Positions 25,156 to 35,900 of a stretch of 60,909 bases of DNA are shown one piece after another. Below the pieces are notes generated by a model. The model was not told the DNA's origin and made no database searches. It worked only from the letters and a program-made list of their open reading frames with translations. A program made the translations under genes and the position numbers. This DNA is from CAYJBP01 sp964368605 (GTDB lineage: Bacteria; Bacillota; Dehalobacteriia; UBA4068), in the NCBI GenBank assembly GCA_964368605.1, contig CAYJBP010000001.1, forward strand, positions 1 to 60,909, given 5' to 3'. The number at the start of each line of letters is the position of its first letter. Position 1 is the first letter of the stretch.

Positions 25156-26346
25156 CTAATTTTGGCGGGCTTTTAGCTGCTCGATCATAGCATACAAAAA
25201 GTCTAGCGAATCGCCCTTAATTGCATAATGGGCATAGTTGAAAATAGGGGCGTCGGGGTCGGTATTTACGGCTATTATGGTTTCGGCCGCTACCCCCACC
25301 ATATGTTGAATAGCACCACTAATACCAATAGCAATATATAGCTTTGGCGCTACTGTTTTACCTGTTTGCCCCACCTGATGGCTATAAGCATACCAGCCCA
25401 TATCCACCAGCGGCCTGCTTACGGCTAAAGCACCGTTTAAAAGGCCGGCCAACTCTTCGGCTAAAGCTATATTATTGATGCTGCCTATACCACGCCCTAC
25501 TGCTACTAAAATATCGACTTCACCAATATTAATATTATCGGCAGCATTGGTAATTATTTCTAAAATATCTACCGGCGATGCAGTAGGTGTTTCTATCTTT
25601 GGGCGAATAATTTGCCCCTTGCGGCTATAATCCGCCTCTAAAGGCTTAAATACCCTTGGCCTAACGGTAGCCATTTGCGGACGATGATTTGGCGTAATAA
25701 TAGTTGCCATAATATTACCACCAAATGCCGGACGCGTTTGCAATAATAAACCTTGGCTTTTATCAATATCTAAAATCGTGCAATCGGCGGTAAGCCCTGT
25801 GCCTAAACGGGCCGCCACCCGTGGTGCTAAAGATCTGCCAAAAGAGGTCGCCCCTAAAAGGATAATAGCAGGCCGACATTGCTCGGTTAACTTTACTATT
25901 GTATCCGTATACAACATATCATTCAATTTAGCAAACTGAATTTCGTCAACTAAAATCACCTTATCTGCACCATAGGCAAATAAATCATCAGCTACATCCG
26001 CTATATCGCTGCCTAATACAAGCGCAAATAATTCTGTTTCTAATTGCTTGGCAATTTCTTTGCCTTGCGCCAAAAGCTCATAGGCCACTGTTTTAACTTG
26101 CCCCTCGTATTGCTCGCAAAAAACCCAAACACCTTGATAATCATCAATGTTTATTACCGTACTTTTAGTAGCATTTAATTCAAGGGCTGCAAATTTACAT
26201 TGCTCGATGCAAGCACCGCATAGCGTACATTTATCATGGTTAATTATTGCTAGTTTATCTTCGACTAAAATGGCCTGATAAGGGCAACAATTGACACATT
26301 TTTTGCAACCGGTGCATTTTTCAGTAATAACCTTTACCGATGCCAT
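25156..26346 (-). CDS. etfA: electron transfer flavoprotein alpha subunit with N-terminal ferredoxin domain
   Basis: EtfA (396 aa) pairs with EtfB to pass electrons to or from the FAD dehydrogenase encoded upstream. An extra N-terminal two-cluster ferredoxin domain uses C11, C14, C17, C20/21 and C40, C43, C46, C50. The C-terminal FAD-binding region is seen in SRPLVDMGWYAYSHQVGQTG and GISGAIQHMVG. The Acetobacterium woodii lactate dehydrogenase/Etf complex has a comparable ferredoxin domain on EtfA and drives lactate oxidation by electron confurcation. An AGGAGG site precedes the start. The operon order is dehydrogenase-etfB-etfA. Confidence 0.92.
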   Translation of the reverse strand: MASVKVITEKCTGCKKCVNCCPYQAILVEDKLAIINHDKCTLCGACIEQCKFAALELNATKSTVINIDDYQGVWVFCEQYEGQVKTVAYELLAQGKEIAKQLETELFALVLGSDIADVADDLFAYGADKVILVDEIQFAKLNDMLYTDTIVKLTEQCRPAIILLGATSFGRSLAPRVAARLGTGLTADCTILDIDKSQGLLLQTRPAFGGNIMATIITPNHRPQMATVRPRVFKPLEADYSRKGQIIRPKIETPTASPVDILEIITNAADNINIGEVDILVAVGRGIGSINNIALAEELAGLLNGALAVSRPLVDMGWYAYSHQVGQTGKTVAPKLYIAIGISGAIQHMVGVAAETIIAVNTDPDAPIFNYAHYAIKGDSLDFLYAMIEQLKARQN

Positions 26347-26375
26347 ATGTATCCTCCTAAAATAATATTTACTTG

Positions 26376-27155
26376 CTATTTAAAAACCTCTACGCTATTG
26401 AGCAAGCAGTTAACCTGCTCCGCAATATTGCCTTCCAGCCAATTGCATTTACGATTTAAATCCGGCGTAAATGTTTTTAAAACTTGGGTAGGCGAACCGC
26501 TTAAGCCAATAGCTTTTTTATCCACATCTAAATCTGCTTCCGTATAGGTGGGGATTTCGATCTGCTGGCCACGTAAAAGGCCGTTTATCGAAGGTAAGCG
26601 AGGAATATTAATCTCCTTAACTACCGTAATTAAAGCCGGCAGCTTAGCCTGCACCAGCACATAGCCGTCATCACTTAATTTGCGACAGGTTATCTGCTTA
26701 CTATCTAGGCTTTCGATAGAGCTAATATCGGTAATTTGGCTATAATTTAGCATTTCGGCCAGCATCGGCCCCACTTGTGCCGTATCGCCATCGGTGGCCA
26801 TTTTGCCGCAAATTATTAAATCGGCACCGCCGGCCTTTTTTATCCCGGCGGCCAAAACATGGGCGGTTGCCAAGGTATCTGCCCCGGCAAAGGCTCGGTC
26901 GCTTAAAAGATAAGCTTGATCTAAGCCAATAGCCAAAGCCTCGCGCAGCAATTCTTTAACAGCAGGTATACCCATGCTTAAAGCATAAGCCTGAGCCCGG
27001 TATTTTTCTTTAAGACGAATCGCTTCTTCAATAGCATAGCTATCAAAGGGATTAATAATCGATTCTATTCCTTCTCGGATAATAGTATTGGTAACCGGAT
27101 CCATCCGTACTTCATTGGTGGCCGGCACTTGCTTAATACATACCGCAATCTTCAT
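26376..27155 (-). CDS. etfB: electron transfer flavoprotein beta subunit
   Basis: EtfB (259 aa) starts with the typical MKIAVCIKQVPATNEVRMDP and carries the DGDTAQVGPMLAE segment (~residue 122) of the nucleotide-binding fold. In bifurcating Etfs this subunit holds the bifurcating FAD and the NAD site. It forms a heterodimer with the EtfA encoded 29 bp downstream, and works with the dehydrogenase encoded 17 bp upstream. Confidence 0.93.
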   Translation of the reverse strand: MKIAVCIKQVPATNEVRMDPVTNTIIREGIESIINPFDSYAIEEAIRLKEKYRAQAYALSMGIPAVKELLREALAIGLDQAYLLSDRAFAGADTLATAHVLAAGIKKAGGADLIICGKMATDGDTAQVGPMLAEMLNYSQITDISSIESLDSKQITCRKLSDDGYVLVQAKLPALITVVKEINIPRLPSINGLLRGQQIEIPTYTEADLDVDKKAIGLSGSPTQVLKTFTPDLNRKCNWLEGNIAEQVNCLLNSVEVFK

Positions 27156-27172
27156 AAACTTCCTCCCTTTAG

Positions 27173-28753
27173 CTAAGATAAAATATTTCCCGGCCCTAAT
27201 AAATCCTTAGGATCTAAGCTTAATTTATAAGCTTTAAGAGCCGTCATTTTTTCATCGCCGAATAAAATTCTAACCAGCTCACGCTTAATTTTACCGCTGC
27301 CATGCTCGGCGGTAATAGTGCCGCCTAATTTACTTACATCATGTGCCCACTTTTTAAAAATCTCCTTGCCTTGCAAATACTCTTCTTTATTACGTGCCAA
27401 AATATTAGGATGTAGATGATTTTCGCCGATATGACCAAAAATTACCCAATGCAAATCGGTTTTGCGTAAATCACCATCATAAATATCAAATAGAGTTTGC
27501 AAATGGCAATCGGGCACCGACATATCGGTACTTAAAATGGTAATACATGGCTCATTCTTTTTATTTTTGTCGATAAGTAAATCGATGGTTTCCGGCACGG
27601 TATGACGGAAGAAAAGTAGTTTTTCCAGCTCGCGCGCATTAGGGGCTACCCAGGTATGGTCGGCATTGCCGCCTAAGGCCTCGATAGCAATTTTAAGCTT
27701 ATTGATTACCGGCCAAAAATCGTCACGATTATCGCTATTAAATTCGGTATAGATAGCGCAATGATAATCTTTGGGCAATTCCTGTAATTGCTGAAAAGCA
27801 GGGGTAATTTCTTTTTGCTTTAGAATCATATCCAAAGCATTTTTATTAAAAAACTCGATAGCCGCCGGCCTATTGCTAAAAATATCTAAATGCTCGATTA
27901 CTTTTTCGCCTCGCAATAAGCGTACATAGTTTAAAGCAGCTTGGTCGGTTGGCAAAAAGGTAGTGCAACCCCAAACCAATTGGGGCGCAGGCGTTAGCTT
28001 AATTTCTAATTCGCTGATAATTCCCAAAGTGCCTTGCGAGCCAATAAAAATATCGACTAAATCCATATCATCACGCAGATAATAGCCGGCATCTTTAACA
28101 TGGGGGGTATCAAAATCGGGCAATTGGCCATCAAGCATGCCGCCTGCTGCTAAAGGCAGGCTAAAAGAGCGCCCCTTAGCCCGATGCCGCCCTCTTTCCA
28201 GAATAGTTAAAGAGCCATCGGCCAAAACCGCATGTACACTTTGAATATGCTGGCGAGTAACACCATACATAAAAGAGCGTGCGCCGGCCGCATTGCAAGC
28301 GGCCATACCGCCGATAGAAGCCGTGCTTTCGGTTGGATCGGGCGAAAAGAATAGCTGGCCGGCTTTAATTTCTCGCAGACATTCGATATCCGGCTGCGCC
28401 CAATCGCTAATATCGAAGGATTTATTAGCCAAGGCTTTGCGCACATCGGTTAGCAAAACCCCAGGTTGCACCCTTAGATAGTAAATACCCTGCTCATCAC
28501 GGCGTAAACCACAAATTTTATTCATGCGTGATAAATTTAACACCAAGCCACCTAAAGGTGATGCGCCGCCTGCCAAACCGGTACGAGCGCCCTGAACATT
28601 AATTTTTAAATCATGCTGATGGCAATAGGCAGCTATTTGACAAATATCGTCTTCGGTTTTGGCAAAGGCTATTTTTTCGGCATAACCCACCGTGCGAGAT
28701 TCGTCACGAAGATACTCTTCATATTCATTTGTTAAATTTTTAATTAATTCCAT
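27173..28753 (-). CDS. FAD-linked D-lactate/2-hydroxyacid dehydrogenase, Etf-dependent
   Basis: This is a 526-aa flavoprotein of the FAD-binding-4 / GlcD family. The FAD-binding domain spans ~30-210 (INVQGARTGLAGGASPLGG and DPTESTASIGGMAACNAAGARSF in it). The C-terminal cap shows FGHIGENHLHPN (~residue 432), the metal-site histidines of the family, and ITAEHGSGKIKREL (~residue 475). Next to etfBA it most likely oxidises D-lactate or another D-2-hydroxyacid, with Etf and ferredoxin coupling electrons to NAD+. Glycolate or 2-hydroxyglutarate remain possible. No lactate permease or racemase gene is adjacent. The divergent LysR gene probably controls it. Confidence 0.85.
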   Translation of the reverse strand: MELIKNLTNEYEEYLRDESRTVGYAEKIAFAKTEDDICQIAAYCHQHDLKINVQGARTGLAGGASPLGGLVLNLSRMNKICGLRRDEQGIYYLRVQPGVLLTDVRKALANKSFDISDWAQPDIECLREIKAGQLFFSPDPTESTASIGGMAACNAAGARSFMYGVTRQHIQSVHAVLADGSLTILERGRHRAKGRSFSLPLAAGGMLDGQLPDFDTPHVKDAGYYLRDDMDLVDIFIGSQGTLGIISELEIKLTPAPQLVWGCTTFLPTDQAALNYVRLLRGEKVIEHLDIFSNRPAAIEFFNKNALDMILKQKEITPAFQQLQELPKDYHCAIYTEFNSDNRDDFWPVINKLKIAIEALGGNADHTWVAPNARELEKLLFFRHTVPETIDLLIDKNKKNEPCITILSTDMSVPDCHLQTLFDIYDGDLRKTDLHWVIFGHIGENHLHPNILARNKEEYLQGKEIFKKWAHDVSKLGGTITAEHGSGKIKRELVRILFGDEKMTALKAYKLSLDPKDLLGPGNILS

Positions 28754-28823
28754 AATTTTCCTTTCTGCTCATGCTTATACACAAGCCTATGCTAATGGTT
28801 AGCAAGAAAATTCTATACTTACA

Positions 28824-28852
28824 TTGCAATTGTAACATATTTAGTATATAAT
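28824..28852 (+). promoter_or_regulatory. sigma-A type promoter of the LysR gene with ATTGCAA repeats
   Basis: TTGCAA at 28824-28829, a 17-nt spacer, and TATAAT at 28847-28852. Two ATTGCAA copies (28823 and 28866) flank the -10 and could be LysR contact sites in this divergent control region. Confidence 0.75.
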
Positions 28853-28909
28853 GAAAAATATTTATATTGCAACATTAGCCATACCTTTTTAATATGTTAA
28901 GGAGAAATT

Positions 28910-29809
28910 ATGAACTTAAAACAATTAGAATATGTTGTAGCCGCTATCGAGGCTAAAAGCATAACCGCTGCCGCCAAAAAACTTCATATTGCCCAACCCC
29001 CATTAAGCAGGCAAATTTCCCTACTTGAAGAAGAATTAGGCGCAAAATTACTTAAACGTAGTGCCAAAGGTATCGAGGCTACTCAGGCCGGGAAAATAAT
29101 GTATCAAAAAGCACATGAAATATTCAATAATATTAATGAAATGATTGAAATGATTGACGAAACCAATGAAGGTATTCGTGGCGAAATTAAAATTGGTAGC
29201 ATTTATTCGGCTTTGCCCGTTTTTGCCAATAAGCTACAGGCATTTCAGCAGGAATATCCCTTAATAAATACCCATATTATGCATGGCGACCCTATTCAAT
29301 TAATGGAATGGATGAGTCATGGCCAAATCGACTTAATGTTTTTGCGCAGCCCTACTTGCGAAACCGGCAATTATCATTATCAAATTCTTGAAGAGGATTT
29401 CCTGGTTTTGGTTATGCATAAGGATTTAGACCCTGCCCCCCATCAAGACGAGATAGCTATAGAACAATTACGCAATATCCCCCTATGTATGCTGCGTAGC
29501 GGCAAATTTTGGGGTTATAATGAGTTTTTGGTCAATGAATGTCATAAACATGGCTTTAGCCCCAATATAGTTTGCGAATGCCATGATACCTCGGTAGCCT
29601 TGGCTTTAGTAATGGCCAAGCTGGGAATTAGCTATCAGCCCCGTTCTATCGTCAATCTTTTGGCCAATCCCGATATCTATATTAAACCGATTAAGGATTT
29701 TACCATCAAAACCTACCCTACCCTGGTCTGGAATGATGATATTTACCTATCCCGTGCCATTCGCCTATTTTTGTCCAGGTTTGGCGTTAAGAGCCAGCAT
29801 TTGCTTTAA
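28910..29809 (+). CDS. LysR-family transcriptional regulator
   Basis: This 299-aa regulator has the N-terminal winged helix-turn-helix (residues 1-62, SITAAAKKLHIAQPPLSRQISLLEEELG) and a substrate-binding effector domain (~90-295). It is transcribed away from the dehydrogenase-etfBA operon across a 156-bp spacer, the usual LysR arrangement, so it most likely controls that operon in response to its hydroxyacid or a related acid. An AAGGAGA site precedes the ATG. A strong terminator follows at 29840. Confidence 0.93.
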   Translation: MNLKQLEYVVAAIEAKSITAAAKKLHIAQPPLSRQISLLEEELGAKLLKRSAKGIEATQAGKIMYQKAHEIFNNINEMIEMIDETNEGIRGEIKIGSIYSALPVFANKLQAFQQEYPLINTHIMHGDPIQLMEWMSHGQIDLMFLRSPTCETGNYHYQILEEDFLVLVMHKDLDPAPHQDEIAIEQLRNIPLCMLRSGKFWGYNEFLVNECHKHGFSPNIVCECHDTSVALALVMAKLGISYQPRSIVNLLANPDIYIKPIKDFTIKTYPTLVWNDDIYLSRAIRLFLSRFGVKSQHLL

Positions 29810-29839
29810 CAGAACGCTGGTTTAGCGCCTAAAACAAAT

Positions 29840-29878
29840 AAAATACCCTTAAGGGCCTTGGCCGCTTAAGGGTATTTT
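29840..29878. terminator. bidirectional terminator between the LysR gene and the giant SLH gene
   Basis: Perfect 14-bp arms (29840-29853 and 29865-29878) with a GGCC-rich loop and T-runs on both strands. It serves two convergent genes. Confidence 0.92.
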
Positions 29879-29936
29879 TTATGCACAACTATTATTGCAG
29901 GCTGCTATTTTGCCATAGCTTTGCCTATTAAATTAT

Positions 29937-32900
29937 CTACCAATAAAACATTATCATAAATCTACGGATAATAGCCGCTACTTCGGCGCGAATAGCTCCG
30001 CCTAAGGGGTCGATGATATCTGCGCTTTTGCCATTGATAATCCCGGCTTCGATTGCCCAATTCATCGCATCTTTGGCATAAACGGAAACTTGATCGCTAT
30101 CATTAAAGCTGCTACTGATATCAGCAGCCGGCATGGGCGATCCTGCTGTACGCCATAACATAGTTACCAAGGATTCACGGCTAATAGCGCTGCTCGGGTC
30201 GCTACCATTGGAAATATCATTGGCTATCGCCCAATCACGGCCTTTGCTGTACCATGTTGTGCCGCCTTCGGTATCTACACCTTCCATCCTTGCCAAAACC
30301 GTCCATATCATCGAGCGCGACATGCTATCGGTAGCATCAAAAATGCCGGGAGCAACACCTAAAAATAAACCATGCGAGCTTACAAAACCAATATCCGCAG
30401 CCGCCCAATAATCGAGGCTGATATCATCAAATAATTGAGTATTATCCTCGATAAGCAAACTGGAAGGGCCGCTTAAATGGATAGATATCATATCATCGCC
30501 AACTATCGACTTGGGGATAATACCATAAGTACCATCGGCATAAAGCAGTTTGGCTACGGTGGTATGGCTGCCGCCACTAAAGGGGAAGGCAATCGAGATG
30601 CCACCCGGCACTTCTTTTAAAGCCGTACCGTTTACCATAATCGATAAGTCGGCAGTGGCTGTGCCATCCTCATTATTTACTACCGAAGCATAAACCGTAA
30701 TATAACCGCCTAAAGAGGCCAAAGAGCCAAAGGAATTATTATCAATGCCAATCATCGCCGCCGGGGTATTGATGATAATTTCGCCAAATTCCATCGCTTC
30801 GGTAAAAAGCTCGGTGGGAATGCTGGTAATCGGGGTAGGGCTATCGATAATAATGGTTTCCCTATTTTCGGTTTCCCTAATAATTTCCCTAATTTCGATT
30901 ATGGTAATAATCGTTTCTTTCTCATTAGGATCGGGGTCGGGCACGGGGGCCGGATCTGGGCCGGGGCTGGGGCCCGGATTAGGATTGGGATTGGGTATGC
31001 TGTTTTTAAGCCAAGTGGCCGTAACCGTAACATCGCCGCCCGGCATTTGGAAGAAAGTGTTGACATCCTCGGGGCTGATAATGGTAACTGCCGGATTATC
31101 AATTGTCCAGCCATCAAAGGTATAGCCTTCGCGACTACCTGCTTTTAAGGTAACCATATTATTGCGATCATATTTACCTGTACCGGGAATGGGGTCATAA
31201 CTATCGATAACGGTAACAGTATGAGCGCCTTGCGAGGTGCTAACCCAGGTTGCTCGCAAATCTACATCATTAGCCGGCATATTAAAGGATGTTTGAGCAT
31301 CATCAGGATTAGTTAAAGTAATGCCTGCTGCTTGCCAGCCATTAAAGCTATAGCCTGCTAAAGAGCCTGCATCAATATCCACTTGCTCACCGGCTAAATA
31401 AGTACCCTCGCCGGTGCTAACAACGCCTTGGCTGCCATTAATAGTTACATTATATTGGGTGGTGTTTTGCCAGGTAGCGGTTAGGTTGATTGCATATGCC
31501 GGCATAATAAAGGTGGTAGTGGTAGCTGTAGCATTGGTAGGCGCTATATTACCAACCCAACCGCTAAAGCGATAACCACTCTCCGGGCTACCGGCATTAA
31601 TGGTTACGGTTTGGCCGGCCTCATAGCTGGCGGCACCGGTGTTTGCGGCACGGCTGCCGTTGATGGTTACGGGGTAGGTATTAGTATCCAGGTTGGCTAC
31701 TACATTTGCATCAGCAGCTAAGTTATCGATAGTTAAGGTGGTAGCAGTGGGGCTATTCATGCCATAATTAGCCATATTATCTGCGGTAATGGTTGCGCCA
31801 TTTACCGTCCAATTATTAACCGAGGGGGCATTACCGCCTTCGCCTTGGGCATTAAAGGTGATGTCTGCACCACTAAATACCTGTGTTGCGCTGGGGAAAA
31901 AGCCGCCAATATCGGAATTGGCCACTAGATTACCGCTGCCTGTATTCGAAAAGGTAACTGTATGCAGGGCAAAACCGGCAACATCAAGTTTATTAGAGGC
32001 CATAAATTCGGGCTGGTATTTGCTTTGGAAATCGATTAAAGCATTGCGGCCTGCCTCATCCGCAACGTCCAATGTATAGCTGGCAAAATCAGCTACCAAA
32101 TAATAGCCGTCTACACGCTGAACTACAATTAAGTCGAAAATAATATTATAGCCATTTGCTGCTGTTCCGTAGGCAGAATTATTTAAATCGTAGCCATTGA
32201 GATCAGCCGTATTTACTTTTACTGTTGGATAAAGAGTATCGGTATTAAAGGCTGTAATATCGGCTATTTCAGTTGTATAATCCGGCGCTATTACCATAAT
32301 AGGCTTGCGTACAACTACAATATCCTGCTGAGCCAATAAGGCATCATCGCTAATTCGATAGGCACGGATTTGATAATTGCCCGGCACTAGGCTTAAATCG
32401 GCTAAAGCAGTGCTAGCACCTGCCGTTTCGGCAGTTACCGACCAGCCGCTGCCTGCTTGGGCAAAGGCTTCAAGTTTATAGCTTGCTGCATCAACAGGGT
32501 TATTGTTGGCATCCTCTACTGTTACCCCGGTGGCAATATTATCCAGATAAAAATAACTATCTTTTAAGCCGACCAAACCATAACCGCTTTGAACTTTGAT
32601 TTGAACGGGGCTGGCATAAACGGCATCGAAGCCGGGATTACCATTTTGGGCTGGTTCGCCGGGGAATATGGCCACCATCCGATGATGTTCCGGTGCCGGA
32701 ACATAACCGGTGGTGGGTAATCTAAAGTTTACTTGACCATTTGCGTCGGTAGTGCTGCCACGATAATGGGTTGGGCTAAATGTGGGATTAGTATCAGTAA
32801 TGGGGTCATTTTGGAAATCATGGCGTAATTGTACCGTTTTGCCTGCTAATGGATTATTGTCAGCATCGGTTAATGTAAGATTAACATTAAAGTATTCGCC

Positions 32901-35900
32901 TTCGACCAGATCAACTGGATCAGCTGCAAGATAATCCACATTCTCGCCGGACATATTAGTAACCGTAACAGTTAGTTTAGGCAAAATATTTTTTAGTTCG
33001 CCAACGGTTAAGCTGGCGGTACCTGTACGTACCGGCAAGGGATGGGCAGCAGAACTATTTGTTATTTTGCAGCGAAACAAATAACCGCTATGGGCTAACT
33101 GGGCATTTGTAAAGGTATAACTGGCTTGGGTGGCATCGGCAATATCTGCCCAGATGCCGGTAATAACACCTGCTTCTACCGAAGAGCCGGTAGGAATAAA
33201 GGCCTCCCACTGATAGTTAAGCTGGCCACCTGCAGGGTTGGGATTAGCTACAACAGTAAATGTGGCATCTTGACCAACAGTAACAGATTGCGGGCTTGGT
33301 TGACTACTAATATCTACTCCGGCAGAAGCGCCACTTGCAAAAGTGGTAGCAGAAACAGATTCCGATTCTAGGGATTCTTTCTCGCCGGGCGAACCATCAT
33401 GCTCAGCTATAGATTCTACCGCCGTAACATAATAAGAGTACGCTGTATTAGCAGTTAGGCCCTGATGGGTAAATTCAGTAGTATTAACAGTGTCAATTTT
33501 GGTTGCCGAACCCTGGTAAATACGATAAACATTAAACTTAATATCACCATCGGCAAGTTTAGCGGCATCATATTGCCAGCTTAATTTGATCTCAGTTTGA
33601 CTAAGCGCCTCGGCAGTTAAGCCTTCGGGCGGGGTTGGTAAAGATCTAACCGAACCTTCACGCACTAAATAGCCAAGCACCGGCACGGTATATTCTTCGC
33701 CTTTACTATTTGTAAATGTTTCGTCCCAAGTAATAAATTTCCAGGCATAGCCATAATCATTGCCTAAACCCAAAGGCACAGCGGCCACGCCGCCGGTACG
33801 GTTGGTAGATGAGGTATCTAATTCAACTGTGCCATGACCAAAATCGGCACCGCCGCTAACACCAACTGTAAAGCCTTTTTTAGAAGCTTCGCCTGTAATA
33901 GTAATGCTATGGTTAAATATTTCGCTAACTTGGGTAGTTTTGGCTGCTGTTAGGGTTTGCTCGATAAAGCTTGTTCCTTCCGGCACATTAACATATTCTT
34001 CGGTAACGGTTTGATAATCCTTGCCGTCGAAATAACCGTTTGCATCAAGTTCTGCACCGCCACGATAGCTTTCCGGGTCGCCCGGGGTAGAACTTAGCCA
34101 GGCCTCGTTGCCGCCGGTGGGGATAAGCGGATAACCATGCCTGGTGGCCGCCGCATTATAATTATTTAAGGTAATTACCCCATAGCGAGGATCATCCGGT
34201 ACATGCACTACCACTTCATCCTTTTGGCCATTGGGGCGCAATGCTTCATAATAATAAAGAGTAACCGGGGTAGAGATTAAGGCCACTTCATGCTCTAAGC
34301 CATCGCCTACCGAAAAGCTCATCGAACGTTCTACACTGTTTTCGGTATATTCCTCATGGGTAAAAGCAAAATCATAGGCCACTTCAATACTGCTGCCGGT
34401 ATTATTTTTTACCCCAAAGGTATAGCTTACATAAGCCCCGGCATGGGCGCCAAAGCTTTGCATTTCGCCTGAACCTACAGTATTACCTTGCCCCCAAATG
34501 GTGGCCGCTGCATCGCCGGATGGATAATCTAAACCTTTAAAATAAGGGGCAATTTCCAAAACAGCCATAATTTCCGGATCTACAAATGTATACTCTTTAC
34601 GCGTAAATTTTAATAATTCGGCATCATTATCATAATCCACCGCTATCAATAGTGGGTGATTATAGATATTGGAATCGGTTGTCCATACTGCCGATAATAA
34701 ATCGCCGCCATTGATAATATCGGCATCATCGGCCGTAGCTTTATGATAGCCGGCTACATGCACTCGCCAATTGTCGGTATAATGCGAGCGTACCCCGAAT
34801 AATACCGATTCTTTACCCAAATCGCCACTAAAATTACCAACGGTAGCTCGATAAACATAATTGGCGGCGCCATCAAAAATTTCGCCGATTTGGGTGGCAT
34901 TAGCCGTAAAATCAGCCGGCACAAAAGCACCATCAGCATAGCGGAACACCACGCCATAGGCCACTAAATATTCTTGGGTACCATAACCATCAAAACGAAC
35001 CAAGGCCGATGATAAGGGGGCAATATTAGCATAAGCAATCGGTATTTGCGGTATATCCGAAGGCTGCCGATTATAAGCATGGCCGGTATTGGCATTAAAC
35101 ATCAAAAAGTGGCCATTAATGGCTTCCCCACTTTTATCGCTATAATAACTATTGGCCGCAGGATTATATTGAGTAATAGCCGCTAGCATGCGGTCGGTAT
35201 AAGCTAGGTTATCGGCATAATGATTACCGGTATGCAAATTATTATCGGCCAAACCGATGGTAACAATTTCATTAATACCATCATTGCCGATAAAATCGCC
35301 AATTTGGGAAGAAGCCGAACGCATTTCTAAATTGATGGCCGAATCATAGGAATTATTGGGGTTGATGGCCGTAATTTGATCCATCACTTCATGGAAAACA
35401 ACAACCCATTGGCCATTAACTTTATTCATTACAAAAATAGTGGAAAAATCCTTAGGGTTAAGGCGTTCATACTCATCGCCCGCTCCATTACCGAAAGACA
35501 TAGTTAAAACAATTTCATCATCAAAGTCGCCATCTAAGTCGCCGGCTGCCATATGAATATAGGGCACATTACGATAGGATTCAGGATGAGTTATCGGTAT
35601 ACCGCCCTCGTTGCCAATATTATTGCCATACACATATTGAACCGCACCGGCTATGCCGCTTGTGCCGCTAGCATGGCCTGATGTAAAATAGGGATTATTG
35701 CCTAAAGCGGTAAAACTTTGCATATTATAGTCTACACTCTCATCACCGGCCATTTCCCTTAGCGCATAAACTGTCCAAATCGGATCATATATCATAAGGG
35801 TATCTTTGCCATCGCCATCAAAGTCGCCGGCTACAATGCTGGTATAGCCTTCTACTTCATGATATTGGGCATTTTTAATATAACTATATCCTTCATTACC

